Under the pieces are notes generated by a model. The model was given only the letters and a program-made list of their open reading frames with translations. It did not search any database and was not told where the DNA came from. 59,002 nucleotides of DNA. Source: an uncultured bacterium (GTDB lineage: Bacteria; Bacillota; Clostridia; Lachnospirales; Lachnospiraceae). Shown here one piece after another: positions 15,226 through 23,702 of the stretch. The DNA lies in the NCBI GenBank assembly GCA_947643145.1, contig CANRVD010000002.1:72360-131361 (forward strand), given 5' to 3'. The translations under genes were made by a program, and so were the position numbers. Position 1 is the first letter of the stretch; every line of letters begins with the position of its first letter.

Positions 15226-15690
15226 ATGAAACAATACAGTCAGATTGTATTTATTTGTACAACGAATACATTATTAAGTCCAATGGCAGAAGGGATTTAC
15301 CGTAATAATTCACCGGAGTGGATGCCAAAAGGGATTTCCAGAGGTTTGGTAGTTCTATTTGAAGAGCCAATTAATCCAAAATGTAATGTACTGCTTACGC
15401 AGAATGGTTTCAGAATTAGTGGACATAACCAATCCAGACAGTTGATGAAGGAGGATTTACAGGAGGATGCCTTATTATTAACCATGACTTTAAGTGAAAA
15501 GGTTAAACTGATTGAAGAGTTTGAACATGAGGAAAATGTATATACGATTGGGGAATTTGTTGGGGAAGATACAGATATGATAGACCCGGCAGGAAGCGAA
15601 GAAGAGAAATATAAAGGGTGTTTCGATGAATTAGTCTTTCGTGTGAATAAGATGATTCAAAAGCTGGAAAATCTTTATCAGCAGGATTGA
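15226..15690 (+). CDS. LMW protein phosphatase-like protein lacking the catalytic arginine
   Basis: The 154-residue protein aligns by eye with the LMW-phosphatase/YwlE fold. IVFICTTNTLLSPMAEG sits where active enzymes have C-T-G-N-T-C-R-S-PMAE. The nucleophile cysteine (Cys11) is kept, but the phosphate-binding Arg and preceding Cys are Leu-Leu. The acid/base Asp is kept in MIDPAGS. YwlE is an arginine phosphatase and occurs in the same gene order (tsaC-ywlE-rpiB), so this is probably its counterpart. Loss of the P-loop arginine argues against normal catalysis. It may bind phosphoproteins or be otherwise repurposed. Confidence 0.75.
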   Translation: MKQYSQIVFICTTNTLLSPMAEGIYRNNSPEWMPKGISRGLVVLFEEPINPKCNVLLTQNGFRISGHNQSRQLMKEDLQEDALLLTMTLSEKVKLIEEFEHEENVYTIGEFVGEDTDMIDPAGSEEEKYKGCFDELVFRVNKMIQKLENLYQQD

Positions 15691-15742
15691 ATAAGTATTA
15701 CTATGGTATGTATCCCTTTTTAGTGGGGTTCATATAAAACAA

Positions 15743-15824
15743 CCAATAGATTGCAGGCTTTGCCAGCAAACCTATTGCAATAAACTACAATAATAGAAAA
15801 TTCGTAAAGTATGATTTCTATTGT
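15743..15824. repeat. Two-hairpin intergenic repeat, copy 1
   Basis: The first hairpin is CAATAG...CTATTG (15744-15777). The second is ACAATAATAGAAA...TTTCTATTGT (15787-15824). A relative lies at 49050-49126, where the first hairpin appears in the opposite orientation. It lies in the gap before rpiB. Confidence 0.55.
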
Positions 15825-15849
15825 ATAAACAAAATAAGGAGGGCAAAAA

Positions 15850-16278
15850 ATGATAGCATTAGGCAGTGACCACGGTGGATTTGAGTTGAAGCAGGAAATT
15901 ATCGCATATTTAAAAGAAAAGAATCTGGAGTATAAGGATTACGGCTGTGAGAGTAAGGAATCCTGTGATTACCCAGTATATGCTAAAAAGGTAGCAAATG
16001 CCATTGTTAGCGGCGAGTGCGACAGGGGAATCCTGATTTGTGGAACAGGAATTGGCATTTCTATCACAGCAAATAAAGTGAAAGGAATCCGGGCAGCAGT
16101 ATGTCATGACACTTTTAGTGCACAGGCGACCAGGGAGCATAATGATGCCAATATCCTTGCGATGGGTGCCAGAGTAGTAGGGCCGGGATTGGCACTAAAA
16201 ATTGTAGAAACATTTCTAAATACGGAATTTTCTAATGATGAACGCCATATTCGCCGTATTGAACAAATGGAAGGATAA
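15850..16278 (+). CDS. rpiB: Ribose 5-phosphate isomerase B
   Basis: The enzyme interconverts ribose 5-phosphate and ribulose 5-phosphate in the pentose phosphate pathway. The 142-residue protein starts MIALGSDHGGFELK and shows the catalytic Cys64 in LICGTGIGISI and REHNDANILAMGARV, all RpiB/LacAB hallmarks. AAGGAGGGC lies just before the ATG. Its position after tsaC and the YwlE-like gene matches ywlF in Bacillus. Confidence 0.95.
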   Translation: MIALGSDHGGFELKQEIIAYLKEKNLEYKDYGCESKESCDYPVYAKKVANAIVSGECDRGILICGTGIGISITANKVKGIRAAVCHDTFSAQATREHNDANILAMGARVVGPGLALKIVETFLNTEFSNDERHIRRIEQMEG

Positions 16279-16291
16279 TACATATTTTTTC

Positions 16292-16320
16292 TTGACACCA
16301 TGTTTTTCAAGAGTTAGTAT
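16292..16320 (+). promoter_or_regulatory. Promoter of ilvE
   Basis: TTGACA (16292-16297), 17 bp, TAGTAT (16315-16320). In the 90-nt leader TATTACTAA near 16343 pairs with TTAGTAATA near 16384, close to the ribosome binding site. Confidence 0.65.
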
Positions 16321-16410
16321 TGATTTAGAAAATAAGCATTTGGTATTACTAATGCGTGGAATATTAAGTGTATTTTGCTGTTTTAGTAATATATGAAAGG
16401 AAGTAATACT

Positions 16411-17436
16411 ATGGCAAAAAAAGACATCGATTGGAGTAACATTGGCTTTGGTTACATGAGGACAGATAAGCGTTATGTATCTAATTTCAAAGACGGCGTA
16501 TGGGATGAAGGAGTTATGACAGAGGATGACAAGGTTGTCATAAGTGAATGTGCCTGTGTATTGCAGTATGCCCAGACGATATTCGAAGGGTTAAAGGCAT
16601 ATACAACAGTGGATGGCCGTGTGGTTTGTTTTCGACCGGATTTGAATGCAGAGCGTATGGTGGATTCTGCAAAAAGACTTGAAATGCCTGCATTTCCAAA
16701 GGAGCGTTTTATTGATGCAGTTGTAAAAACTGTACAGGCTAATATAGATTATGTACCACCTTATGGATCAGGTGCTACGTTATACCTTCGTCCATATATG
16801 TTTGGCTCTAACGCAGTTATTGGAGTAAAGCCTGCAGATGAATATCAGTTCCGTCTGTTCTGTACACCGGTAGGCCCATACTTCAAAGGCGGTGTAAAGC
16901 CAATTACAATCCGGGTGAGTGATTTTGACCGTGCTGCTCCTCATGGTACAGGCCATATCAAGGCTGGTCTGAACTATGCAATGAGTCTTCATGCAATTGT
17001 AGATGCACATAATAAGGGATTTGAAGAGAATATGTATCTGGATGCAGCTACCCGCACGAAGGTGGAAGAAACAGGAGGAGCAAATTTCCTTTTTGTTACG
17101 AAGGAAAATAAGATTGTCACACCAAAGTCAGACAGTATTTTACCATCTATTACAAGACGTTCTTTGATGACCGTTGCAAAGGACTATCTGGGATTAGAAG
17201 TAGAAGAAAGAGAAGTTCTTTTTGAAGAGGTTCCAGAGTTTGTTGAATGTGGTCTTTGCGGGACAGCCGCTGTTATTTCACCGGTTGGATGTATCAATGA
17301 CCATGGAAAAGAAATTACTTTTGCAAATGGCTGTAAAGAGATGGGACCTGTTATTACTAAGCTTCGTGAAACATTAACAGGGATTCAGATGGGACAGGTT
17401 GATGCACCGGAAGGATGGATTAAAGAAATCAAGTAA
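16411..17436 (+). CDS. ilvE: Branched-chain amino acid aminotransferase
   Basis: This PLP enzyme transfers amino groups between glutamate and the keto acids of Leu, Ile and Val. The 341-residue protein has FEGLKAYTTVDGRVVCFRPD, the PLP lysine Lys184 in GTGHIKAGLNYA, MYLDAATRTKVEETGGANFLF and CGTAAVISPVG, the class IV (IlvE) pattern. ATG 16411 is chosen because GAAAGGAAG precedes it; the frame also has an ATG at 16393. It appears monocistronic, with its own promoter and a downstream hairpin at 17482-17518. Confidence 0.95.
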   Translation: MAKKDIDWSNIGFGYMRTDKRYVSNFKDGVWDEGVMTEDDKVVISECACVLQYAQTIFEGLKAYTTVDGRVVCFRPDLNAERMVDSAKRLEMPAFPKERFIDAVVKTVQANIDYVPPYGSGATLYLRPYMFGSNAVIGVKPADEYQFRLFCTPVGPYFKGGVKPITIRVSDFDRAAPHGTGHIKAGLNYAMSLHAIVDAHNKGFEENMYLDAATRTKVEETGGANFLFVTKENKIVTPKSDSILPSITRRSLMTVAKDYLGLEVEEREVLFEEVPEFVECGLCGTAAVISPVGCINDHGKEITFANGCKEMGPVITKLRETLTGIQMGQVDAPEGWIKEIK

Positions 17437-17481
17437 ATTGTACATTGGTCCGTAAAAAGTGTATCAATGAGGTTTTCTATA

Positions 17482-17518
17482 CAGTAAAAATGGGGAATGC
17501 ATTTGCATTCCCTGTATA
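17482..17518. terminator. Terminator between ilvE and the SipL-like gene
   Basis: GGGGAATGC-attt-GCATTCCC is flanked by TACAG/(C)TGTA. A T run exists on the minus strand (A run 17487-17490), fitting termination of the minus-strand gene ending at 17550. The 22-nt core is identical to that at 9381-9402. Confidence 0.7.
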
Positions 17519-17549
17519 AAGTATTAAAAAGTTGGTCATAGCGTCGTTG

Positions 17550-19148
17550 TTATTCGATTTGTTTTAGCAGAAGAAGTCTGTCACCCTGCTTTACTCTGTC
17601 ACTGTCAAGCTGATTAAGCAGCATGATATTTTCGACAGTTGTATTATATTTCTTGGCAATATCCCAAAGAGTTCCTTCCTTGTCAACGATAAAACCTACA
17701 AGACCAGGCATTGCCTGCAGTCGTTCCATATCCAATGGTTTTTCCTGAATTTGTGTGATAATTTGCTGGCTGCCATGTGTAAAGACAAAAGCACATAAAT
17801 TTAGTATTATTTTTGCTTCAATTTCCTGACTGTCAAGCATTATCACACTAATCTGGTTTATGGTAGACTGAAGTTCATAATCATCTTTTGGTTTAATACC
17901 ACGAATTTCTATCGTATGTGTAAATGGAATCGTTCCTTTTACCACAGCAAGAGGTCGTTCATCGTTTTCCGTAACATAGAGAATATCAAGCTCAATTGCA
18001 CCTTCTAAGGCAATGCCGTCTGGTACGATTTCCTGTTCGTCAATTTGTATTGTACCTGTAGCATTACAGATTTGTAGAATAGTATCGGTATCCTGATTGA
18101 TGTGGATATGTTCTGAAACACGAACAACACTTTGATTTTTCATCAACAGCTTTGTGAAGGCTACATCCTGCCTGGTCAAATCTAAAGTGCAGGATGTCGA
18201 ATATGCATCAGACAGATAGTCAAACGTCTCATCCTGATAGAATTTTAATCTGAGATTGAGACTCATATCTACTTCTAATACGCGGTTTTCACCATCCTCA
18301 TCTGCTTTTGTATCTAAGGATTTTACGGTATCGAGGATTTCAATATCAGAAACCATATCTTCGGAACACCTGTCACAGTGAACAATTCCATCAAAAGGAA
18401 ATTCTGTTTCTAAATATTCCAAATGGCGTTCGTCGCTGTCAGGAATATAGAGCAGAAAAAGCTGTAAATCCCCAATAAAGCGTATACCATCTTCAATAAT
18501 GCGGTTTTGAAGGTTTTGCGGAGTCATTTCATAATATAAAATGGTTTCGATATTAGGTTTGCCCTTTGGAAGCGTCACAATATCCCTGATTCGGAATACA
18601 TCTTTTTGATGGTTTGCAAGCTTCGTCAGGGAAAACTGGCTGAATTGCTGATGAAGACCTTCCGGTGGTGATAGCTGTTCCATATCTGCGCGGGAGGCTT
18701 CTGAGGAAATAATATTTGTGCCTGCTGCAATATTTTTATCCTCCTCCTGACAGCAATGAAAACTGACAATAGCGCGAATACTGATTTTTCTGGAGTTAAT
18801 TAGATTCGTCTGGCAATTTTCCAAGTCAAAATGGCACATGACTTCATGGTCAGGCTGCAGGCCATCCATATTAATGGATTCTTCAAAGGGAATTTGTCCC
18901 TTCATATTATGTACAGGGCGGATATCTTCTGTAGTAATATAAAGAAGGGAAAAGGACAGATTGCCCCGGATTGTCACTTTTCCATCAGCAGGAGTAATTG
19001 AAATAATCTGAATTTCTCCCTGTGTTTTGATTAATTGGTCAATATCAGGTTTTGTATCTGGGACATTGACATCATCTTCTAATGTAATCTGCATATCACT
19101 CCGACAGAGGCTGCCGTGGGTTCGTATGTTACGAGTTGACAATTCCAT
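17550..19148 (-). CDS. sipL: SipL-like DUF3794/LysM spore morphogenesis protein
   Basis: The 532-residue protein consists of about three DUF3794 (SPOCS) units. Their recurring pattern is DVNVPDTKPDIDQLIKTQG at the start, then repeated IEILDTVKSL- and DILYVTENDERPLAVVKGTIPF-type strands. It ends with a LysM domain (about 485-532, EGTLWDIAKKYNTTVENIMLLNQL). This is the layout of C. difficile SipL, which binds SpoIVA and anchors the spore coat to the forespore. The protein is probably made in the mother cell. AGGTGAGAGC precedes the ATG. Other SPOCS/LysM proteins exist, so the symbol is by similarity. Confidence 0.75.
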   Translation of the reverse strand: MELSTRNIRTHGSLCRSDMQITLEDDVNVPDTKPDIDQLIKTQGEIQIISITPADGKVTIRGNLSFSLLYITTEDIRPVHNMKGQIPFEESINMDGLQPDHEVMCHFDLENCQTNLINSRKISIRAIVSFHCCQEEDKNIAAGTNIISSEASRADMEQLSPPEGLHQQFSQFSLTKLANHQKDVFRIRDIVTLPKGKPNIETILYYEMTPQNLQNRIIEDGIRFIGDLQLFLLYIPDSDERHLEYLETEFPFDGIVHCDRCSEDMVSDIEILDTVKSLDTKADEDGENRVLEVDMSLNLRLKFYQDETFDYLSDAYSTSCTLDLTRQDVAFTKLLMKNQSVVRVSEHIHINQDTDTILQICNATGTIQIDEQEIVPDGIALEGAIELDILYVTENDERPLAVVKGTIPFTHTIEIRGIKPKDDYELQSTINQISVIMLDSQEIEAKIILNLCAFVFTHGSQQIITQIQEKPLDMERLQAMPGLVGFIVDKEGTLWDIAKKYNTTVENIMLLNQLDSDRVKQGDRLLLLKQIE

Positions 19149-19698
19149 ATGCTCTCACCTTTCCTGTTCGTAATTCTTTTAAAATGCAAGCCAATATGAT
19201 GCTCTGTTCTAATCATATGAGATGTAGAGTGGAAATATACCTCGTTTTGCGTATTTTTCTTACTCAGCCATCGATGCATTTCACACGATATAATCACTAT
19301 CCGCACCAGTTTTATAAATTTGCAGTAAAAATAGATATCATAGAGCAATACAGATAAACGAGAGAAGGTAAAATTGTGCGTTACTTTTCACACAGCAGCC
19401 AGATTTGAGAATTTTTGATAAGTTTATGGTCAAACATGCGAGTTTAACAGCGCCATTTTGCATGATTTTTGCAAAATGTGCATTCAGCGTTGCAAACGCT
19501 GTTGTTACTGGTCACGGAGTGAACAGTAACAATTATGCACAAAATGAATGTGTAAAATTCGTTAAAAGATGGACAATTTCACCCAAATATGGTACTATAA
19601 TGAAGAATCTTCAAAAGCATTGATTGTATAAAGTGCAAAAGGGGAAATAGGTGGTATGTATTTTAAAAGCCGATAAAGAAAGCGAGGAAAAAAATTCT
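19149..19698. other. Divergent intergenic region between sipL and the chemoreceptor
   Basis: About 550 bp lie without a convincing gene. The region holds the GTTACTG/CAGTAAC hairpin at 19502-19532 and a TATAAT at 19596-19601 that may serve the chemoreceptor gene. Possible starts of that gene at 19651 (GTG) and 19699 (ATG) both fall at its right edge. Confidence 0.5.
19502..19532. repeat. GTTACTG/CAGTAAC palindromic repeat, best copy
   Basis: TTGTTACTG-g-TCAC-gga-GTGA-a-CAGTAACAA forms a nearly perfect 13-bp hairpin. The core CGGAGTGAACAGTAAC is shared exactly with 109-124. Confidence 0.7.
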
Positions 19699-21444
19699 AT
19701 GGGAAAGACAACAAGGGACACAACACAGAATAAGAAAATTAGATTTTCGTTAGTAATGCGGATTTTTGCGATTGCATTTATACCATTAATTGTACTGGCA
19801 GTTGTCTTAACTGCAATAGGAGTATACGAAATCAGAACGGGAATGCAGAGTGAGACAATGGAAGGGCTTAGGGCATCTGTAGCGCATTTGGAAGGTACAG
19901 TGAATGCATTAGGTGATGGAGACTTTTCATTGGATGGACAGGACAATTTACTGAAGGGGAGCTTTAACCTGACAGAACGAACAGATATACTGGATTCTCT
20001 GGTAGAGGGGACAGATGTTGATATTACGCTTTTCTATGGCAAAACAAGGCGTGCTACAACTTTGATTGACAAAGATACAAAGGAGAGGATTCTTGGATCT
20101 GATGCTTCTGATATAGTTTATAATGCTGTTGTAGAAAATGGTGGAACTGTAGAGATGTATGATATACCAATTAATGACGAGGTATATTATGCATATTATA
20201 AGCCGATGAAAGATGCTGGTGGTAAGGTTGTTGGTATGTATTTTGCGGGTTATCCGGCAACAGAGATAAATGCTTTTATTAATTCCAAAACAATGCTGCT
20301 GATTGGCTGCGCTTTGGCAGTAGGTATTATTTCCATACTGACTATTGGCTATACATCAATGCATATGCGTAAGTCAATTAATGAAGCAAATCATGCACTT
20401 TCCACACTGGCAAGTGGTGATTTAAATATCAAGGTAAGTGAGAAGGCATTAAGACGAGGTGATGAGCTTGGTGATATGGCAAAAGGAGTACATACTCTGC
20501 AGAATGAGTTGTTAAGTGTAATGTCAAAGGTAAAAGAATCCACACAGGTTCTTTTTGATGCGGGCAAGGAGTTAAGCACTATGGCATCACAAACCAGTAC
20601 TACAGCAGATGACATTGGACATGCGGTGGAAGATATTTCCAAGGGTGCTGTTTCACAGGCGGAGGAAATTGAAACGGCATCAGCCCGGATTGGTGAAATG
20701 GGCAGCGTTATCAGCCGGATTGTGGATAGTGTGGGAACACTGGATGAGACTTCAGAAGATATGAAGTCTGCCGGAGATTATTCTACCTCAATTATCAATG
20801 ATTTGAGCCAGTCGAATGATAAGACAATGGACGCGATTGCCAGAATTGGAAGGCAGGTTAATGCAACAAATGAGTCTGCCAATAAAATTAGTGAGGCGAT
20901 TGAGATTATTACAAATATAGCAGAGGAAACAAACCTGTTATCACTGAATGCTTCTATTGAAGCAGCCAGAGCCGGAGAGCAGGGAAAAGGTTTTGCGGTT
21001 GTTGCTAACCAGATTCAGAAGCTTGCAGAGCAGTCAAACGAATCAGCTCAAAAGATTGCAGAGATTATCAAGGAATTGTTAGATGATTCTAAACATACGG
21101 TAACAGTTATGGATGAAGTTCAGGAGATTGTAAATGAACAGCAGGCTAAACTGCAGCAGACAAAGAACCAGTTTACTGATGTAAGCCGTGGTATTGACTT
21201 ATCAAGAGATGAGACAAATGGAATTAAAGGGCAGACAACACTTTGTGATTCTGCACGCAGTAAGGTGGTAGATATTATTACAAATCTTTCGGCAATTTCC
21301 GAACAGAACGCTGCATCAACGCAGGAGACGACAGCTTCTATGCAGGAATTAAATGCTACGATTAATTTGCTTGCGGCATCTGCTAATAATCTTACAAAGC
21401 TTTCAGAGGATTTAGAAGAGGAGATTCAGTTCTTCCGTTTTTAG
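19699..21444 (+). CDS. Methyl-accepting chemotaxis protein
   Basis: The protein has 581 residues from ATG 19699. Membrane helix 1 (about 17-40) is followed by an extracellular Cache-like sensor (about 45-210, with [14 protein letters not shown] and [22 protein letters not shown]), a second helix (about 212-235) and a HAMP domain. The long cytoplasmic coiled coil ends in the signalling hairpin [30 protein letters not shown]. It would report an outside ligand to CheA/CheW, which are not in the window. A GTG start at 19651 is also possible. GNAT follows after 16 bp. Confidence 0.93.
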   Translation: MGKTTRDTTQNKKIRFSLVMRIFAIAFIPLIVLAVVLTAIGVYEIRTGMQSETMEGLRASVAHLEGTVNALGDGDFSLDGQDNLLKGSFNLTERTDILDSLVEGTDVDITLFYGKTRRATTLIDKDTKERILGSDASDIVYNAVVENGGTVEMYDIPINDEVYYAYYKPMKDAGGKVVGMYFAGYPATEINAFINSKTMLLIGCALAVGIISILTIGYTSMHMRKSINEANHALSTLASGDLNIKVSEKALRRGDELGDMAKGVHTLQNELLSVMSKVKESTQVLFDAGKELSTMASQTSTTADDIGHAVEDISKGAVSQAEEIETASARIGEMGSVISRIVDSVGTLDETSEDMKSAGDYSTSIINDLSQSNDKTMDAIARIGRQVNATNESANKISEAIEIITNIAEETNLLSLNASIEAARAGEQGKGFAVVANQIQKLAEQSNESAQKIAEIIKELLDDSKHTVTVMDEVQEIVNEQQAKLQQTKNQFTDVSRGIDLSRDETNGIKGQTTLCDSARSKVVDIITNLSAISEQNAASTQETTASMQELNATINLLAASANNLTKLSEDLEEEIQFFRF

Positions 21445-21460
21445 GATATGAGGAAACAGT

Positions 21461-21925
21461 ATGGCAGACAATATTTCAGACAAGATTACGTATACGAATA
21501 ACATATCTGTTGAGAATTATAATGAATTAAGGAAATCAGTTGACTGGATTTTGGTTGCCCCGAAAAGGGCAGCCATTGCTCTTCGTAATACTTTTTATAT
21601 CTGTGTTGCAATGTATGAGGAACAGCCGGTGGGTATGATAAGAATCGTAAGTGATGGCGGATATACGTATTTTCTTACGGATGTTATTGTAAGACCGGAT
21701 TATCAGGGGCATCATATAGGAACGGAACTTCTGACACGTACTTTGGATTATATTCAGAAGGATGTTTTAGAAGGGGAAACGGTCATGATAAGCCTGATGT
21801 CTGCTTTTGAAAGGGAATCATTTTATAAGCGGTTTGGTTTTCATAAACGCCCGTTTGATAATCATGGTTCCGGGATGTCAGCATGGGTGAGCAGGGATGC
21901 AGATGGAAATGTTAAAAAGTTTTAG
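21461..21925 (+). CDS. GNAT family N-acetyltransferase
   Basis: The 154-residue protein has the GNAT core: PVGMIRIVSDGGYTYFLTDVIVRPDYQGHHIGTELL. The segment RPDYQGHHIG is motif A, the acetyl-CoA pyrophosphate loop. RESFYKRFGFHKRP is motif B. The acceptor substrate cannot be told. It begins 16 bp after the chemoreceptor gene and is probably co-transcribed with it. A strong hairpin at 21996-22037 would end the transcript. Confidence 0.9.
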   Translation: MADNISDKITYTNNISVENYNELRKSVDWILVAPKRAAIALRNTFYICVAMYEEQPVGMIRIVSDGGYTYFLTDVIVRPDYQGHHIGTELLTRTLDYIQKDVLEGETVMISLMSAFERESFYKRFGFHKRPFDNHGSGMSAWVSRDADGNVKKF

Positions 21926-21966
21926 CTGACAATTCCATTTCCGCTTGGTGATTGTGTATACGAGGA

Positions 21967-22143
21967 TTATAAGAATTGATTCTTTTCCTTATCATAGAGA
22001 TAACCGGTAGATTCTAGTTTACCGGTTATCTCTTTTTCGTCTAAGCAAAGGCTTTTGCAAAGCTCCTCCAAAGAAAGATAGTTATCTCTGAGCTGGGTAT
22101 TGATGTAACTTAGTAACATAGCGGGATCTTTTGGGATATTCAT
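21967..22143 (-). CDS. DUF4250 domain protein
   Basis: This 58-residue protein starts MNIPKDPAMLLSYINTQLRDNYLSLEELCKSL and matches DUF4250, a small family of unknown function common in Lachnospiraceae. The frame is open to 22230, but ATG 22143 follows AGAAAGGAATGCCTT. It lies 40 bp after murG on the same strand and may be co-transcribed. Its 3' part contains a long perfect hairpin that is a terminator on the opposite strand. Confidence 0.8.
   Translation of the reverse strand: MNIPKDPAMLLSYINTQLRDNYLSLEELCKSLCLDEKEITGKLESTGYLYDKEKNQFL
21996..22037 (+). terminator. Terminator of the chemoreceptor-GNAT unit, inside the opposite-strand DUF4250 gene
   Basis: AGAGATAACCGGTA (21996-22009) pairs perfectly with TACCGGTTATCTCT (22020-22033), a 14-bp stem, followed by TTTTT on the plus strand. 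It lies 70 bp after the GNAT stop and within codons of the minus-strand DUF4250 gene. Confidence 0.75.
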
Positions 22144-22183
22144 AAGGCATTCCTTTCTATATGGTGCTGTAAAATGTTGCATT

Positions 22184-23263
22184 TTATTTTTGGCGCCCTT
22201 TTTTAGCAGCTTCGTTGATGAGGCCGACAATTTTTTCGATTGAGTTGTTTAGCTGGCTGCGTTTCATTGCTTTAATATAGTCTTCTTTGTTGTCAAATAC
22301 CTGATTAATAGCATTCAGGAGCTTTTCGTCTGTGATATCTTCTTCCTGCATTACAATACTGTATCCTGCTTTTTCAAAGGAGGCGGCATTTAAAATCTGG
22401 TCGCCGCGGCTTGCCTGTGCGGAAAGAGGAATCAAAATATTTGGCTTGCGCAGCGCAAGGATTTCACAGATTGCATTGGCACCAGCGCGGGATATCATAA
22501 TATCAGCGGCAGCCATCAAATCACAAAGCTCTTCTTTAATATATTCAAACTGGACATATCCCTTGACACCATTTAACGAATGATCTAATTTATCTTTGCC
22601 GCAGAGGTGGATAATCTGATATTTTTCCAGCAGAATAGGAAGAATATTGCGGACAGCATTATTTACGGCAACGGCGCCAAGACTTCCGCCTATAATAAGT
22701 ATAACCGGTTTGCTGTTGTTAAATCCACAGAAGGAAAGCCCTTTTTCTTTACTTCCATGAAAAAGCTCCTCACGGATTGGGGAACCGGTCAAGACAGCCT
22801 TTTCGGCAGGCAGGTGCTTTATTGTCTCTGGGAAATTAGTACATACTCTGGCTGCACAGGGAATGCAGATTTTATTGGCCAGACCGGGTGTCATATCCGA
22901 TTCATGGATGACACAGGGGATTCTCTTTGATTTGGCAGCGACAACAACGGGAACAGAGACAAAACCACCTTTGGAGAATACGACATCCGGTTTGATTTTA
23001 CGGAGTAGTTTTCTTGCCTGATGCAACCCCTTTATTACTTTGAAGGGGTCGCTTATATTTTTTAAATCAATATACCGGCGGAATTTGCCGCTGGAAATTC
23101 CATAGTATTGGATGCCGAGTTCAGGAATCAGTTTGCTTTCAATTCCTTCATATGAACCAATATAATATACTTCGTATCCCTGTTTCTTTAATTCTGGGAC
23201 TAGTGCTATATTTGGGGTTACATGACCGGCAGTACCACCGCCTGTTAGTACAATTTTTTTCAT
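22184..23263 (-). CDS. murG: UDP-N-acetylglucosamine-N-acetylmuramyl-(pentapeptide) pyrophosphoryl-undecaprenol GlcNAc transferase
   Basis: This membrane-associated enzyme adds GlcNAc to lipid I to form lipid II. The 359-residue protein begins MKKIVLTGGGTAGHVTPNIAL, the first glycine loop. It contains VVFSKGGFVSVPVVVAAK, VLTGSPIREELF, LIIGGSLGAVAVNN and the donor site ISRAGANAICEILALRKPNILIPL, all MurG signatures. ATG 23263 follows GAAAGGAGTATAC; an upstream extension of the frame to 23404 lies in repeat DNA and is rejected. Confidence 0.96.
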   Translation of the reverse strand: MKKIVLTGGGTAGHVTPNIALVPELKKQGYEVYYIGSYEGIESKLIPELGIQYYGISSGKFRRYIDLKNISDPFKVIKGLHQARKLLRKIKPDVVFSKGGFVSVPVVVAAKSKRIPCVIHESDMTPGLANKICIPCAARVCTNFPETIKHLPAEKAVLTGSPIREELFHGSKEKGLSFCGFNNSKPVILIIGGSLGAVAVNNAVRNILPILLEKYQIIHLCGKDKLDHSLNGVKGYVQFEYIKEELCDLMAAADIMISRAGANAICEILALRKPNILIPLSAQASRGDQILNAASFEKAGYSIVMQEEDITDEKLLNAINQVFDNKEDYIKAMKRSQLNNSIEKIVGLINEAAKKGRQK

Positions 23264-23289
23264 AATTATGTATACTCCTTTCAGGGTCG

Positions 23290-23428
23290 TAGTTACTGGG
23301 CAAAGTGTGAATGAAAAGACCATTCGCACGGGAAGAAACATCCGCAGAAGCGGACTTGCTGCAAAGCAGCATTCTTCCTCTGTTTGTGCCAGCAAAGCTG
23401 GCAAGATTGAAAGAGTGAGCAGTAACGG
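23290..23428. repeat. Long GTTACTG...CAGTAAC composite element
   Basis: GTTACTG (23292-23298) and CAGTAAC (23420-23426) bracket a run of smaller hairpins: GTGAATG/CATTCGCAC, ATCCGC/GCGGA, TGCTGC/GCAGCA and GCCAGC/GCTGGC. It lies upstream of murG. The ends match the simpler GTTACTG palindromes elsewhere in the window. Confidence 0.5.
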
Positions 23429-23633
23429 ATTATAAACTTCTTGGTGTGAATCTAAATGTACTTTATGCTGAAAAGCGAAATAATATTGCTTCTAAATAGA
23501 AAACAATTACGCTCTTACGTGCAATCACAACGAGTCTGCCTGTTTTTTAAAATTAGTCAAATCGTAACTTGCATTATCATTATAATATAAGTTATTGGAA
23601 GATGCAAAGAATATTAAAAAGTCATATAAAATG

Positions 23634-23642
23634 TGGTATACT
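23634..23642 (+). promoter_or_regulatory. Extended -10 of the FAD dehydrogenase gene
   Basis: TGG-TATACT matches an extended -10 (TGn-TATACT), about 60 bp before the start codon. No convincing -35 was found. Confidence 0.45.
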
Positions 23643-23702
23643 AATGTTATTGTCCATAAATAGTAAGATACCAATAAGTATTTCGCAAAGGGGGTAGATA
23701 AT

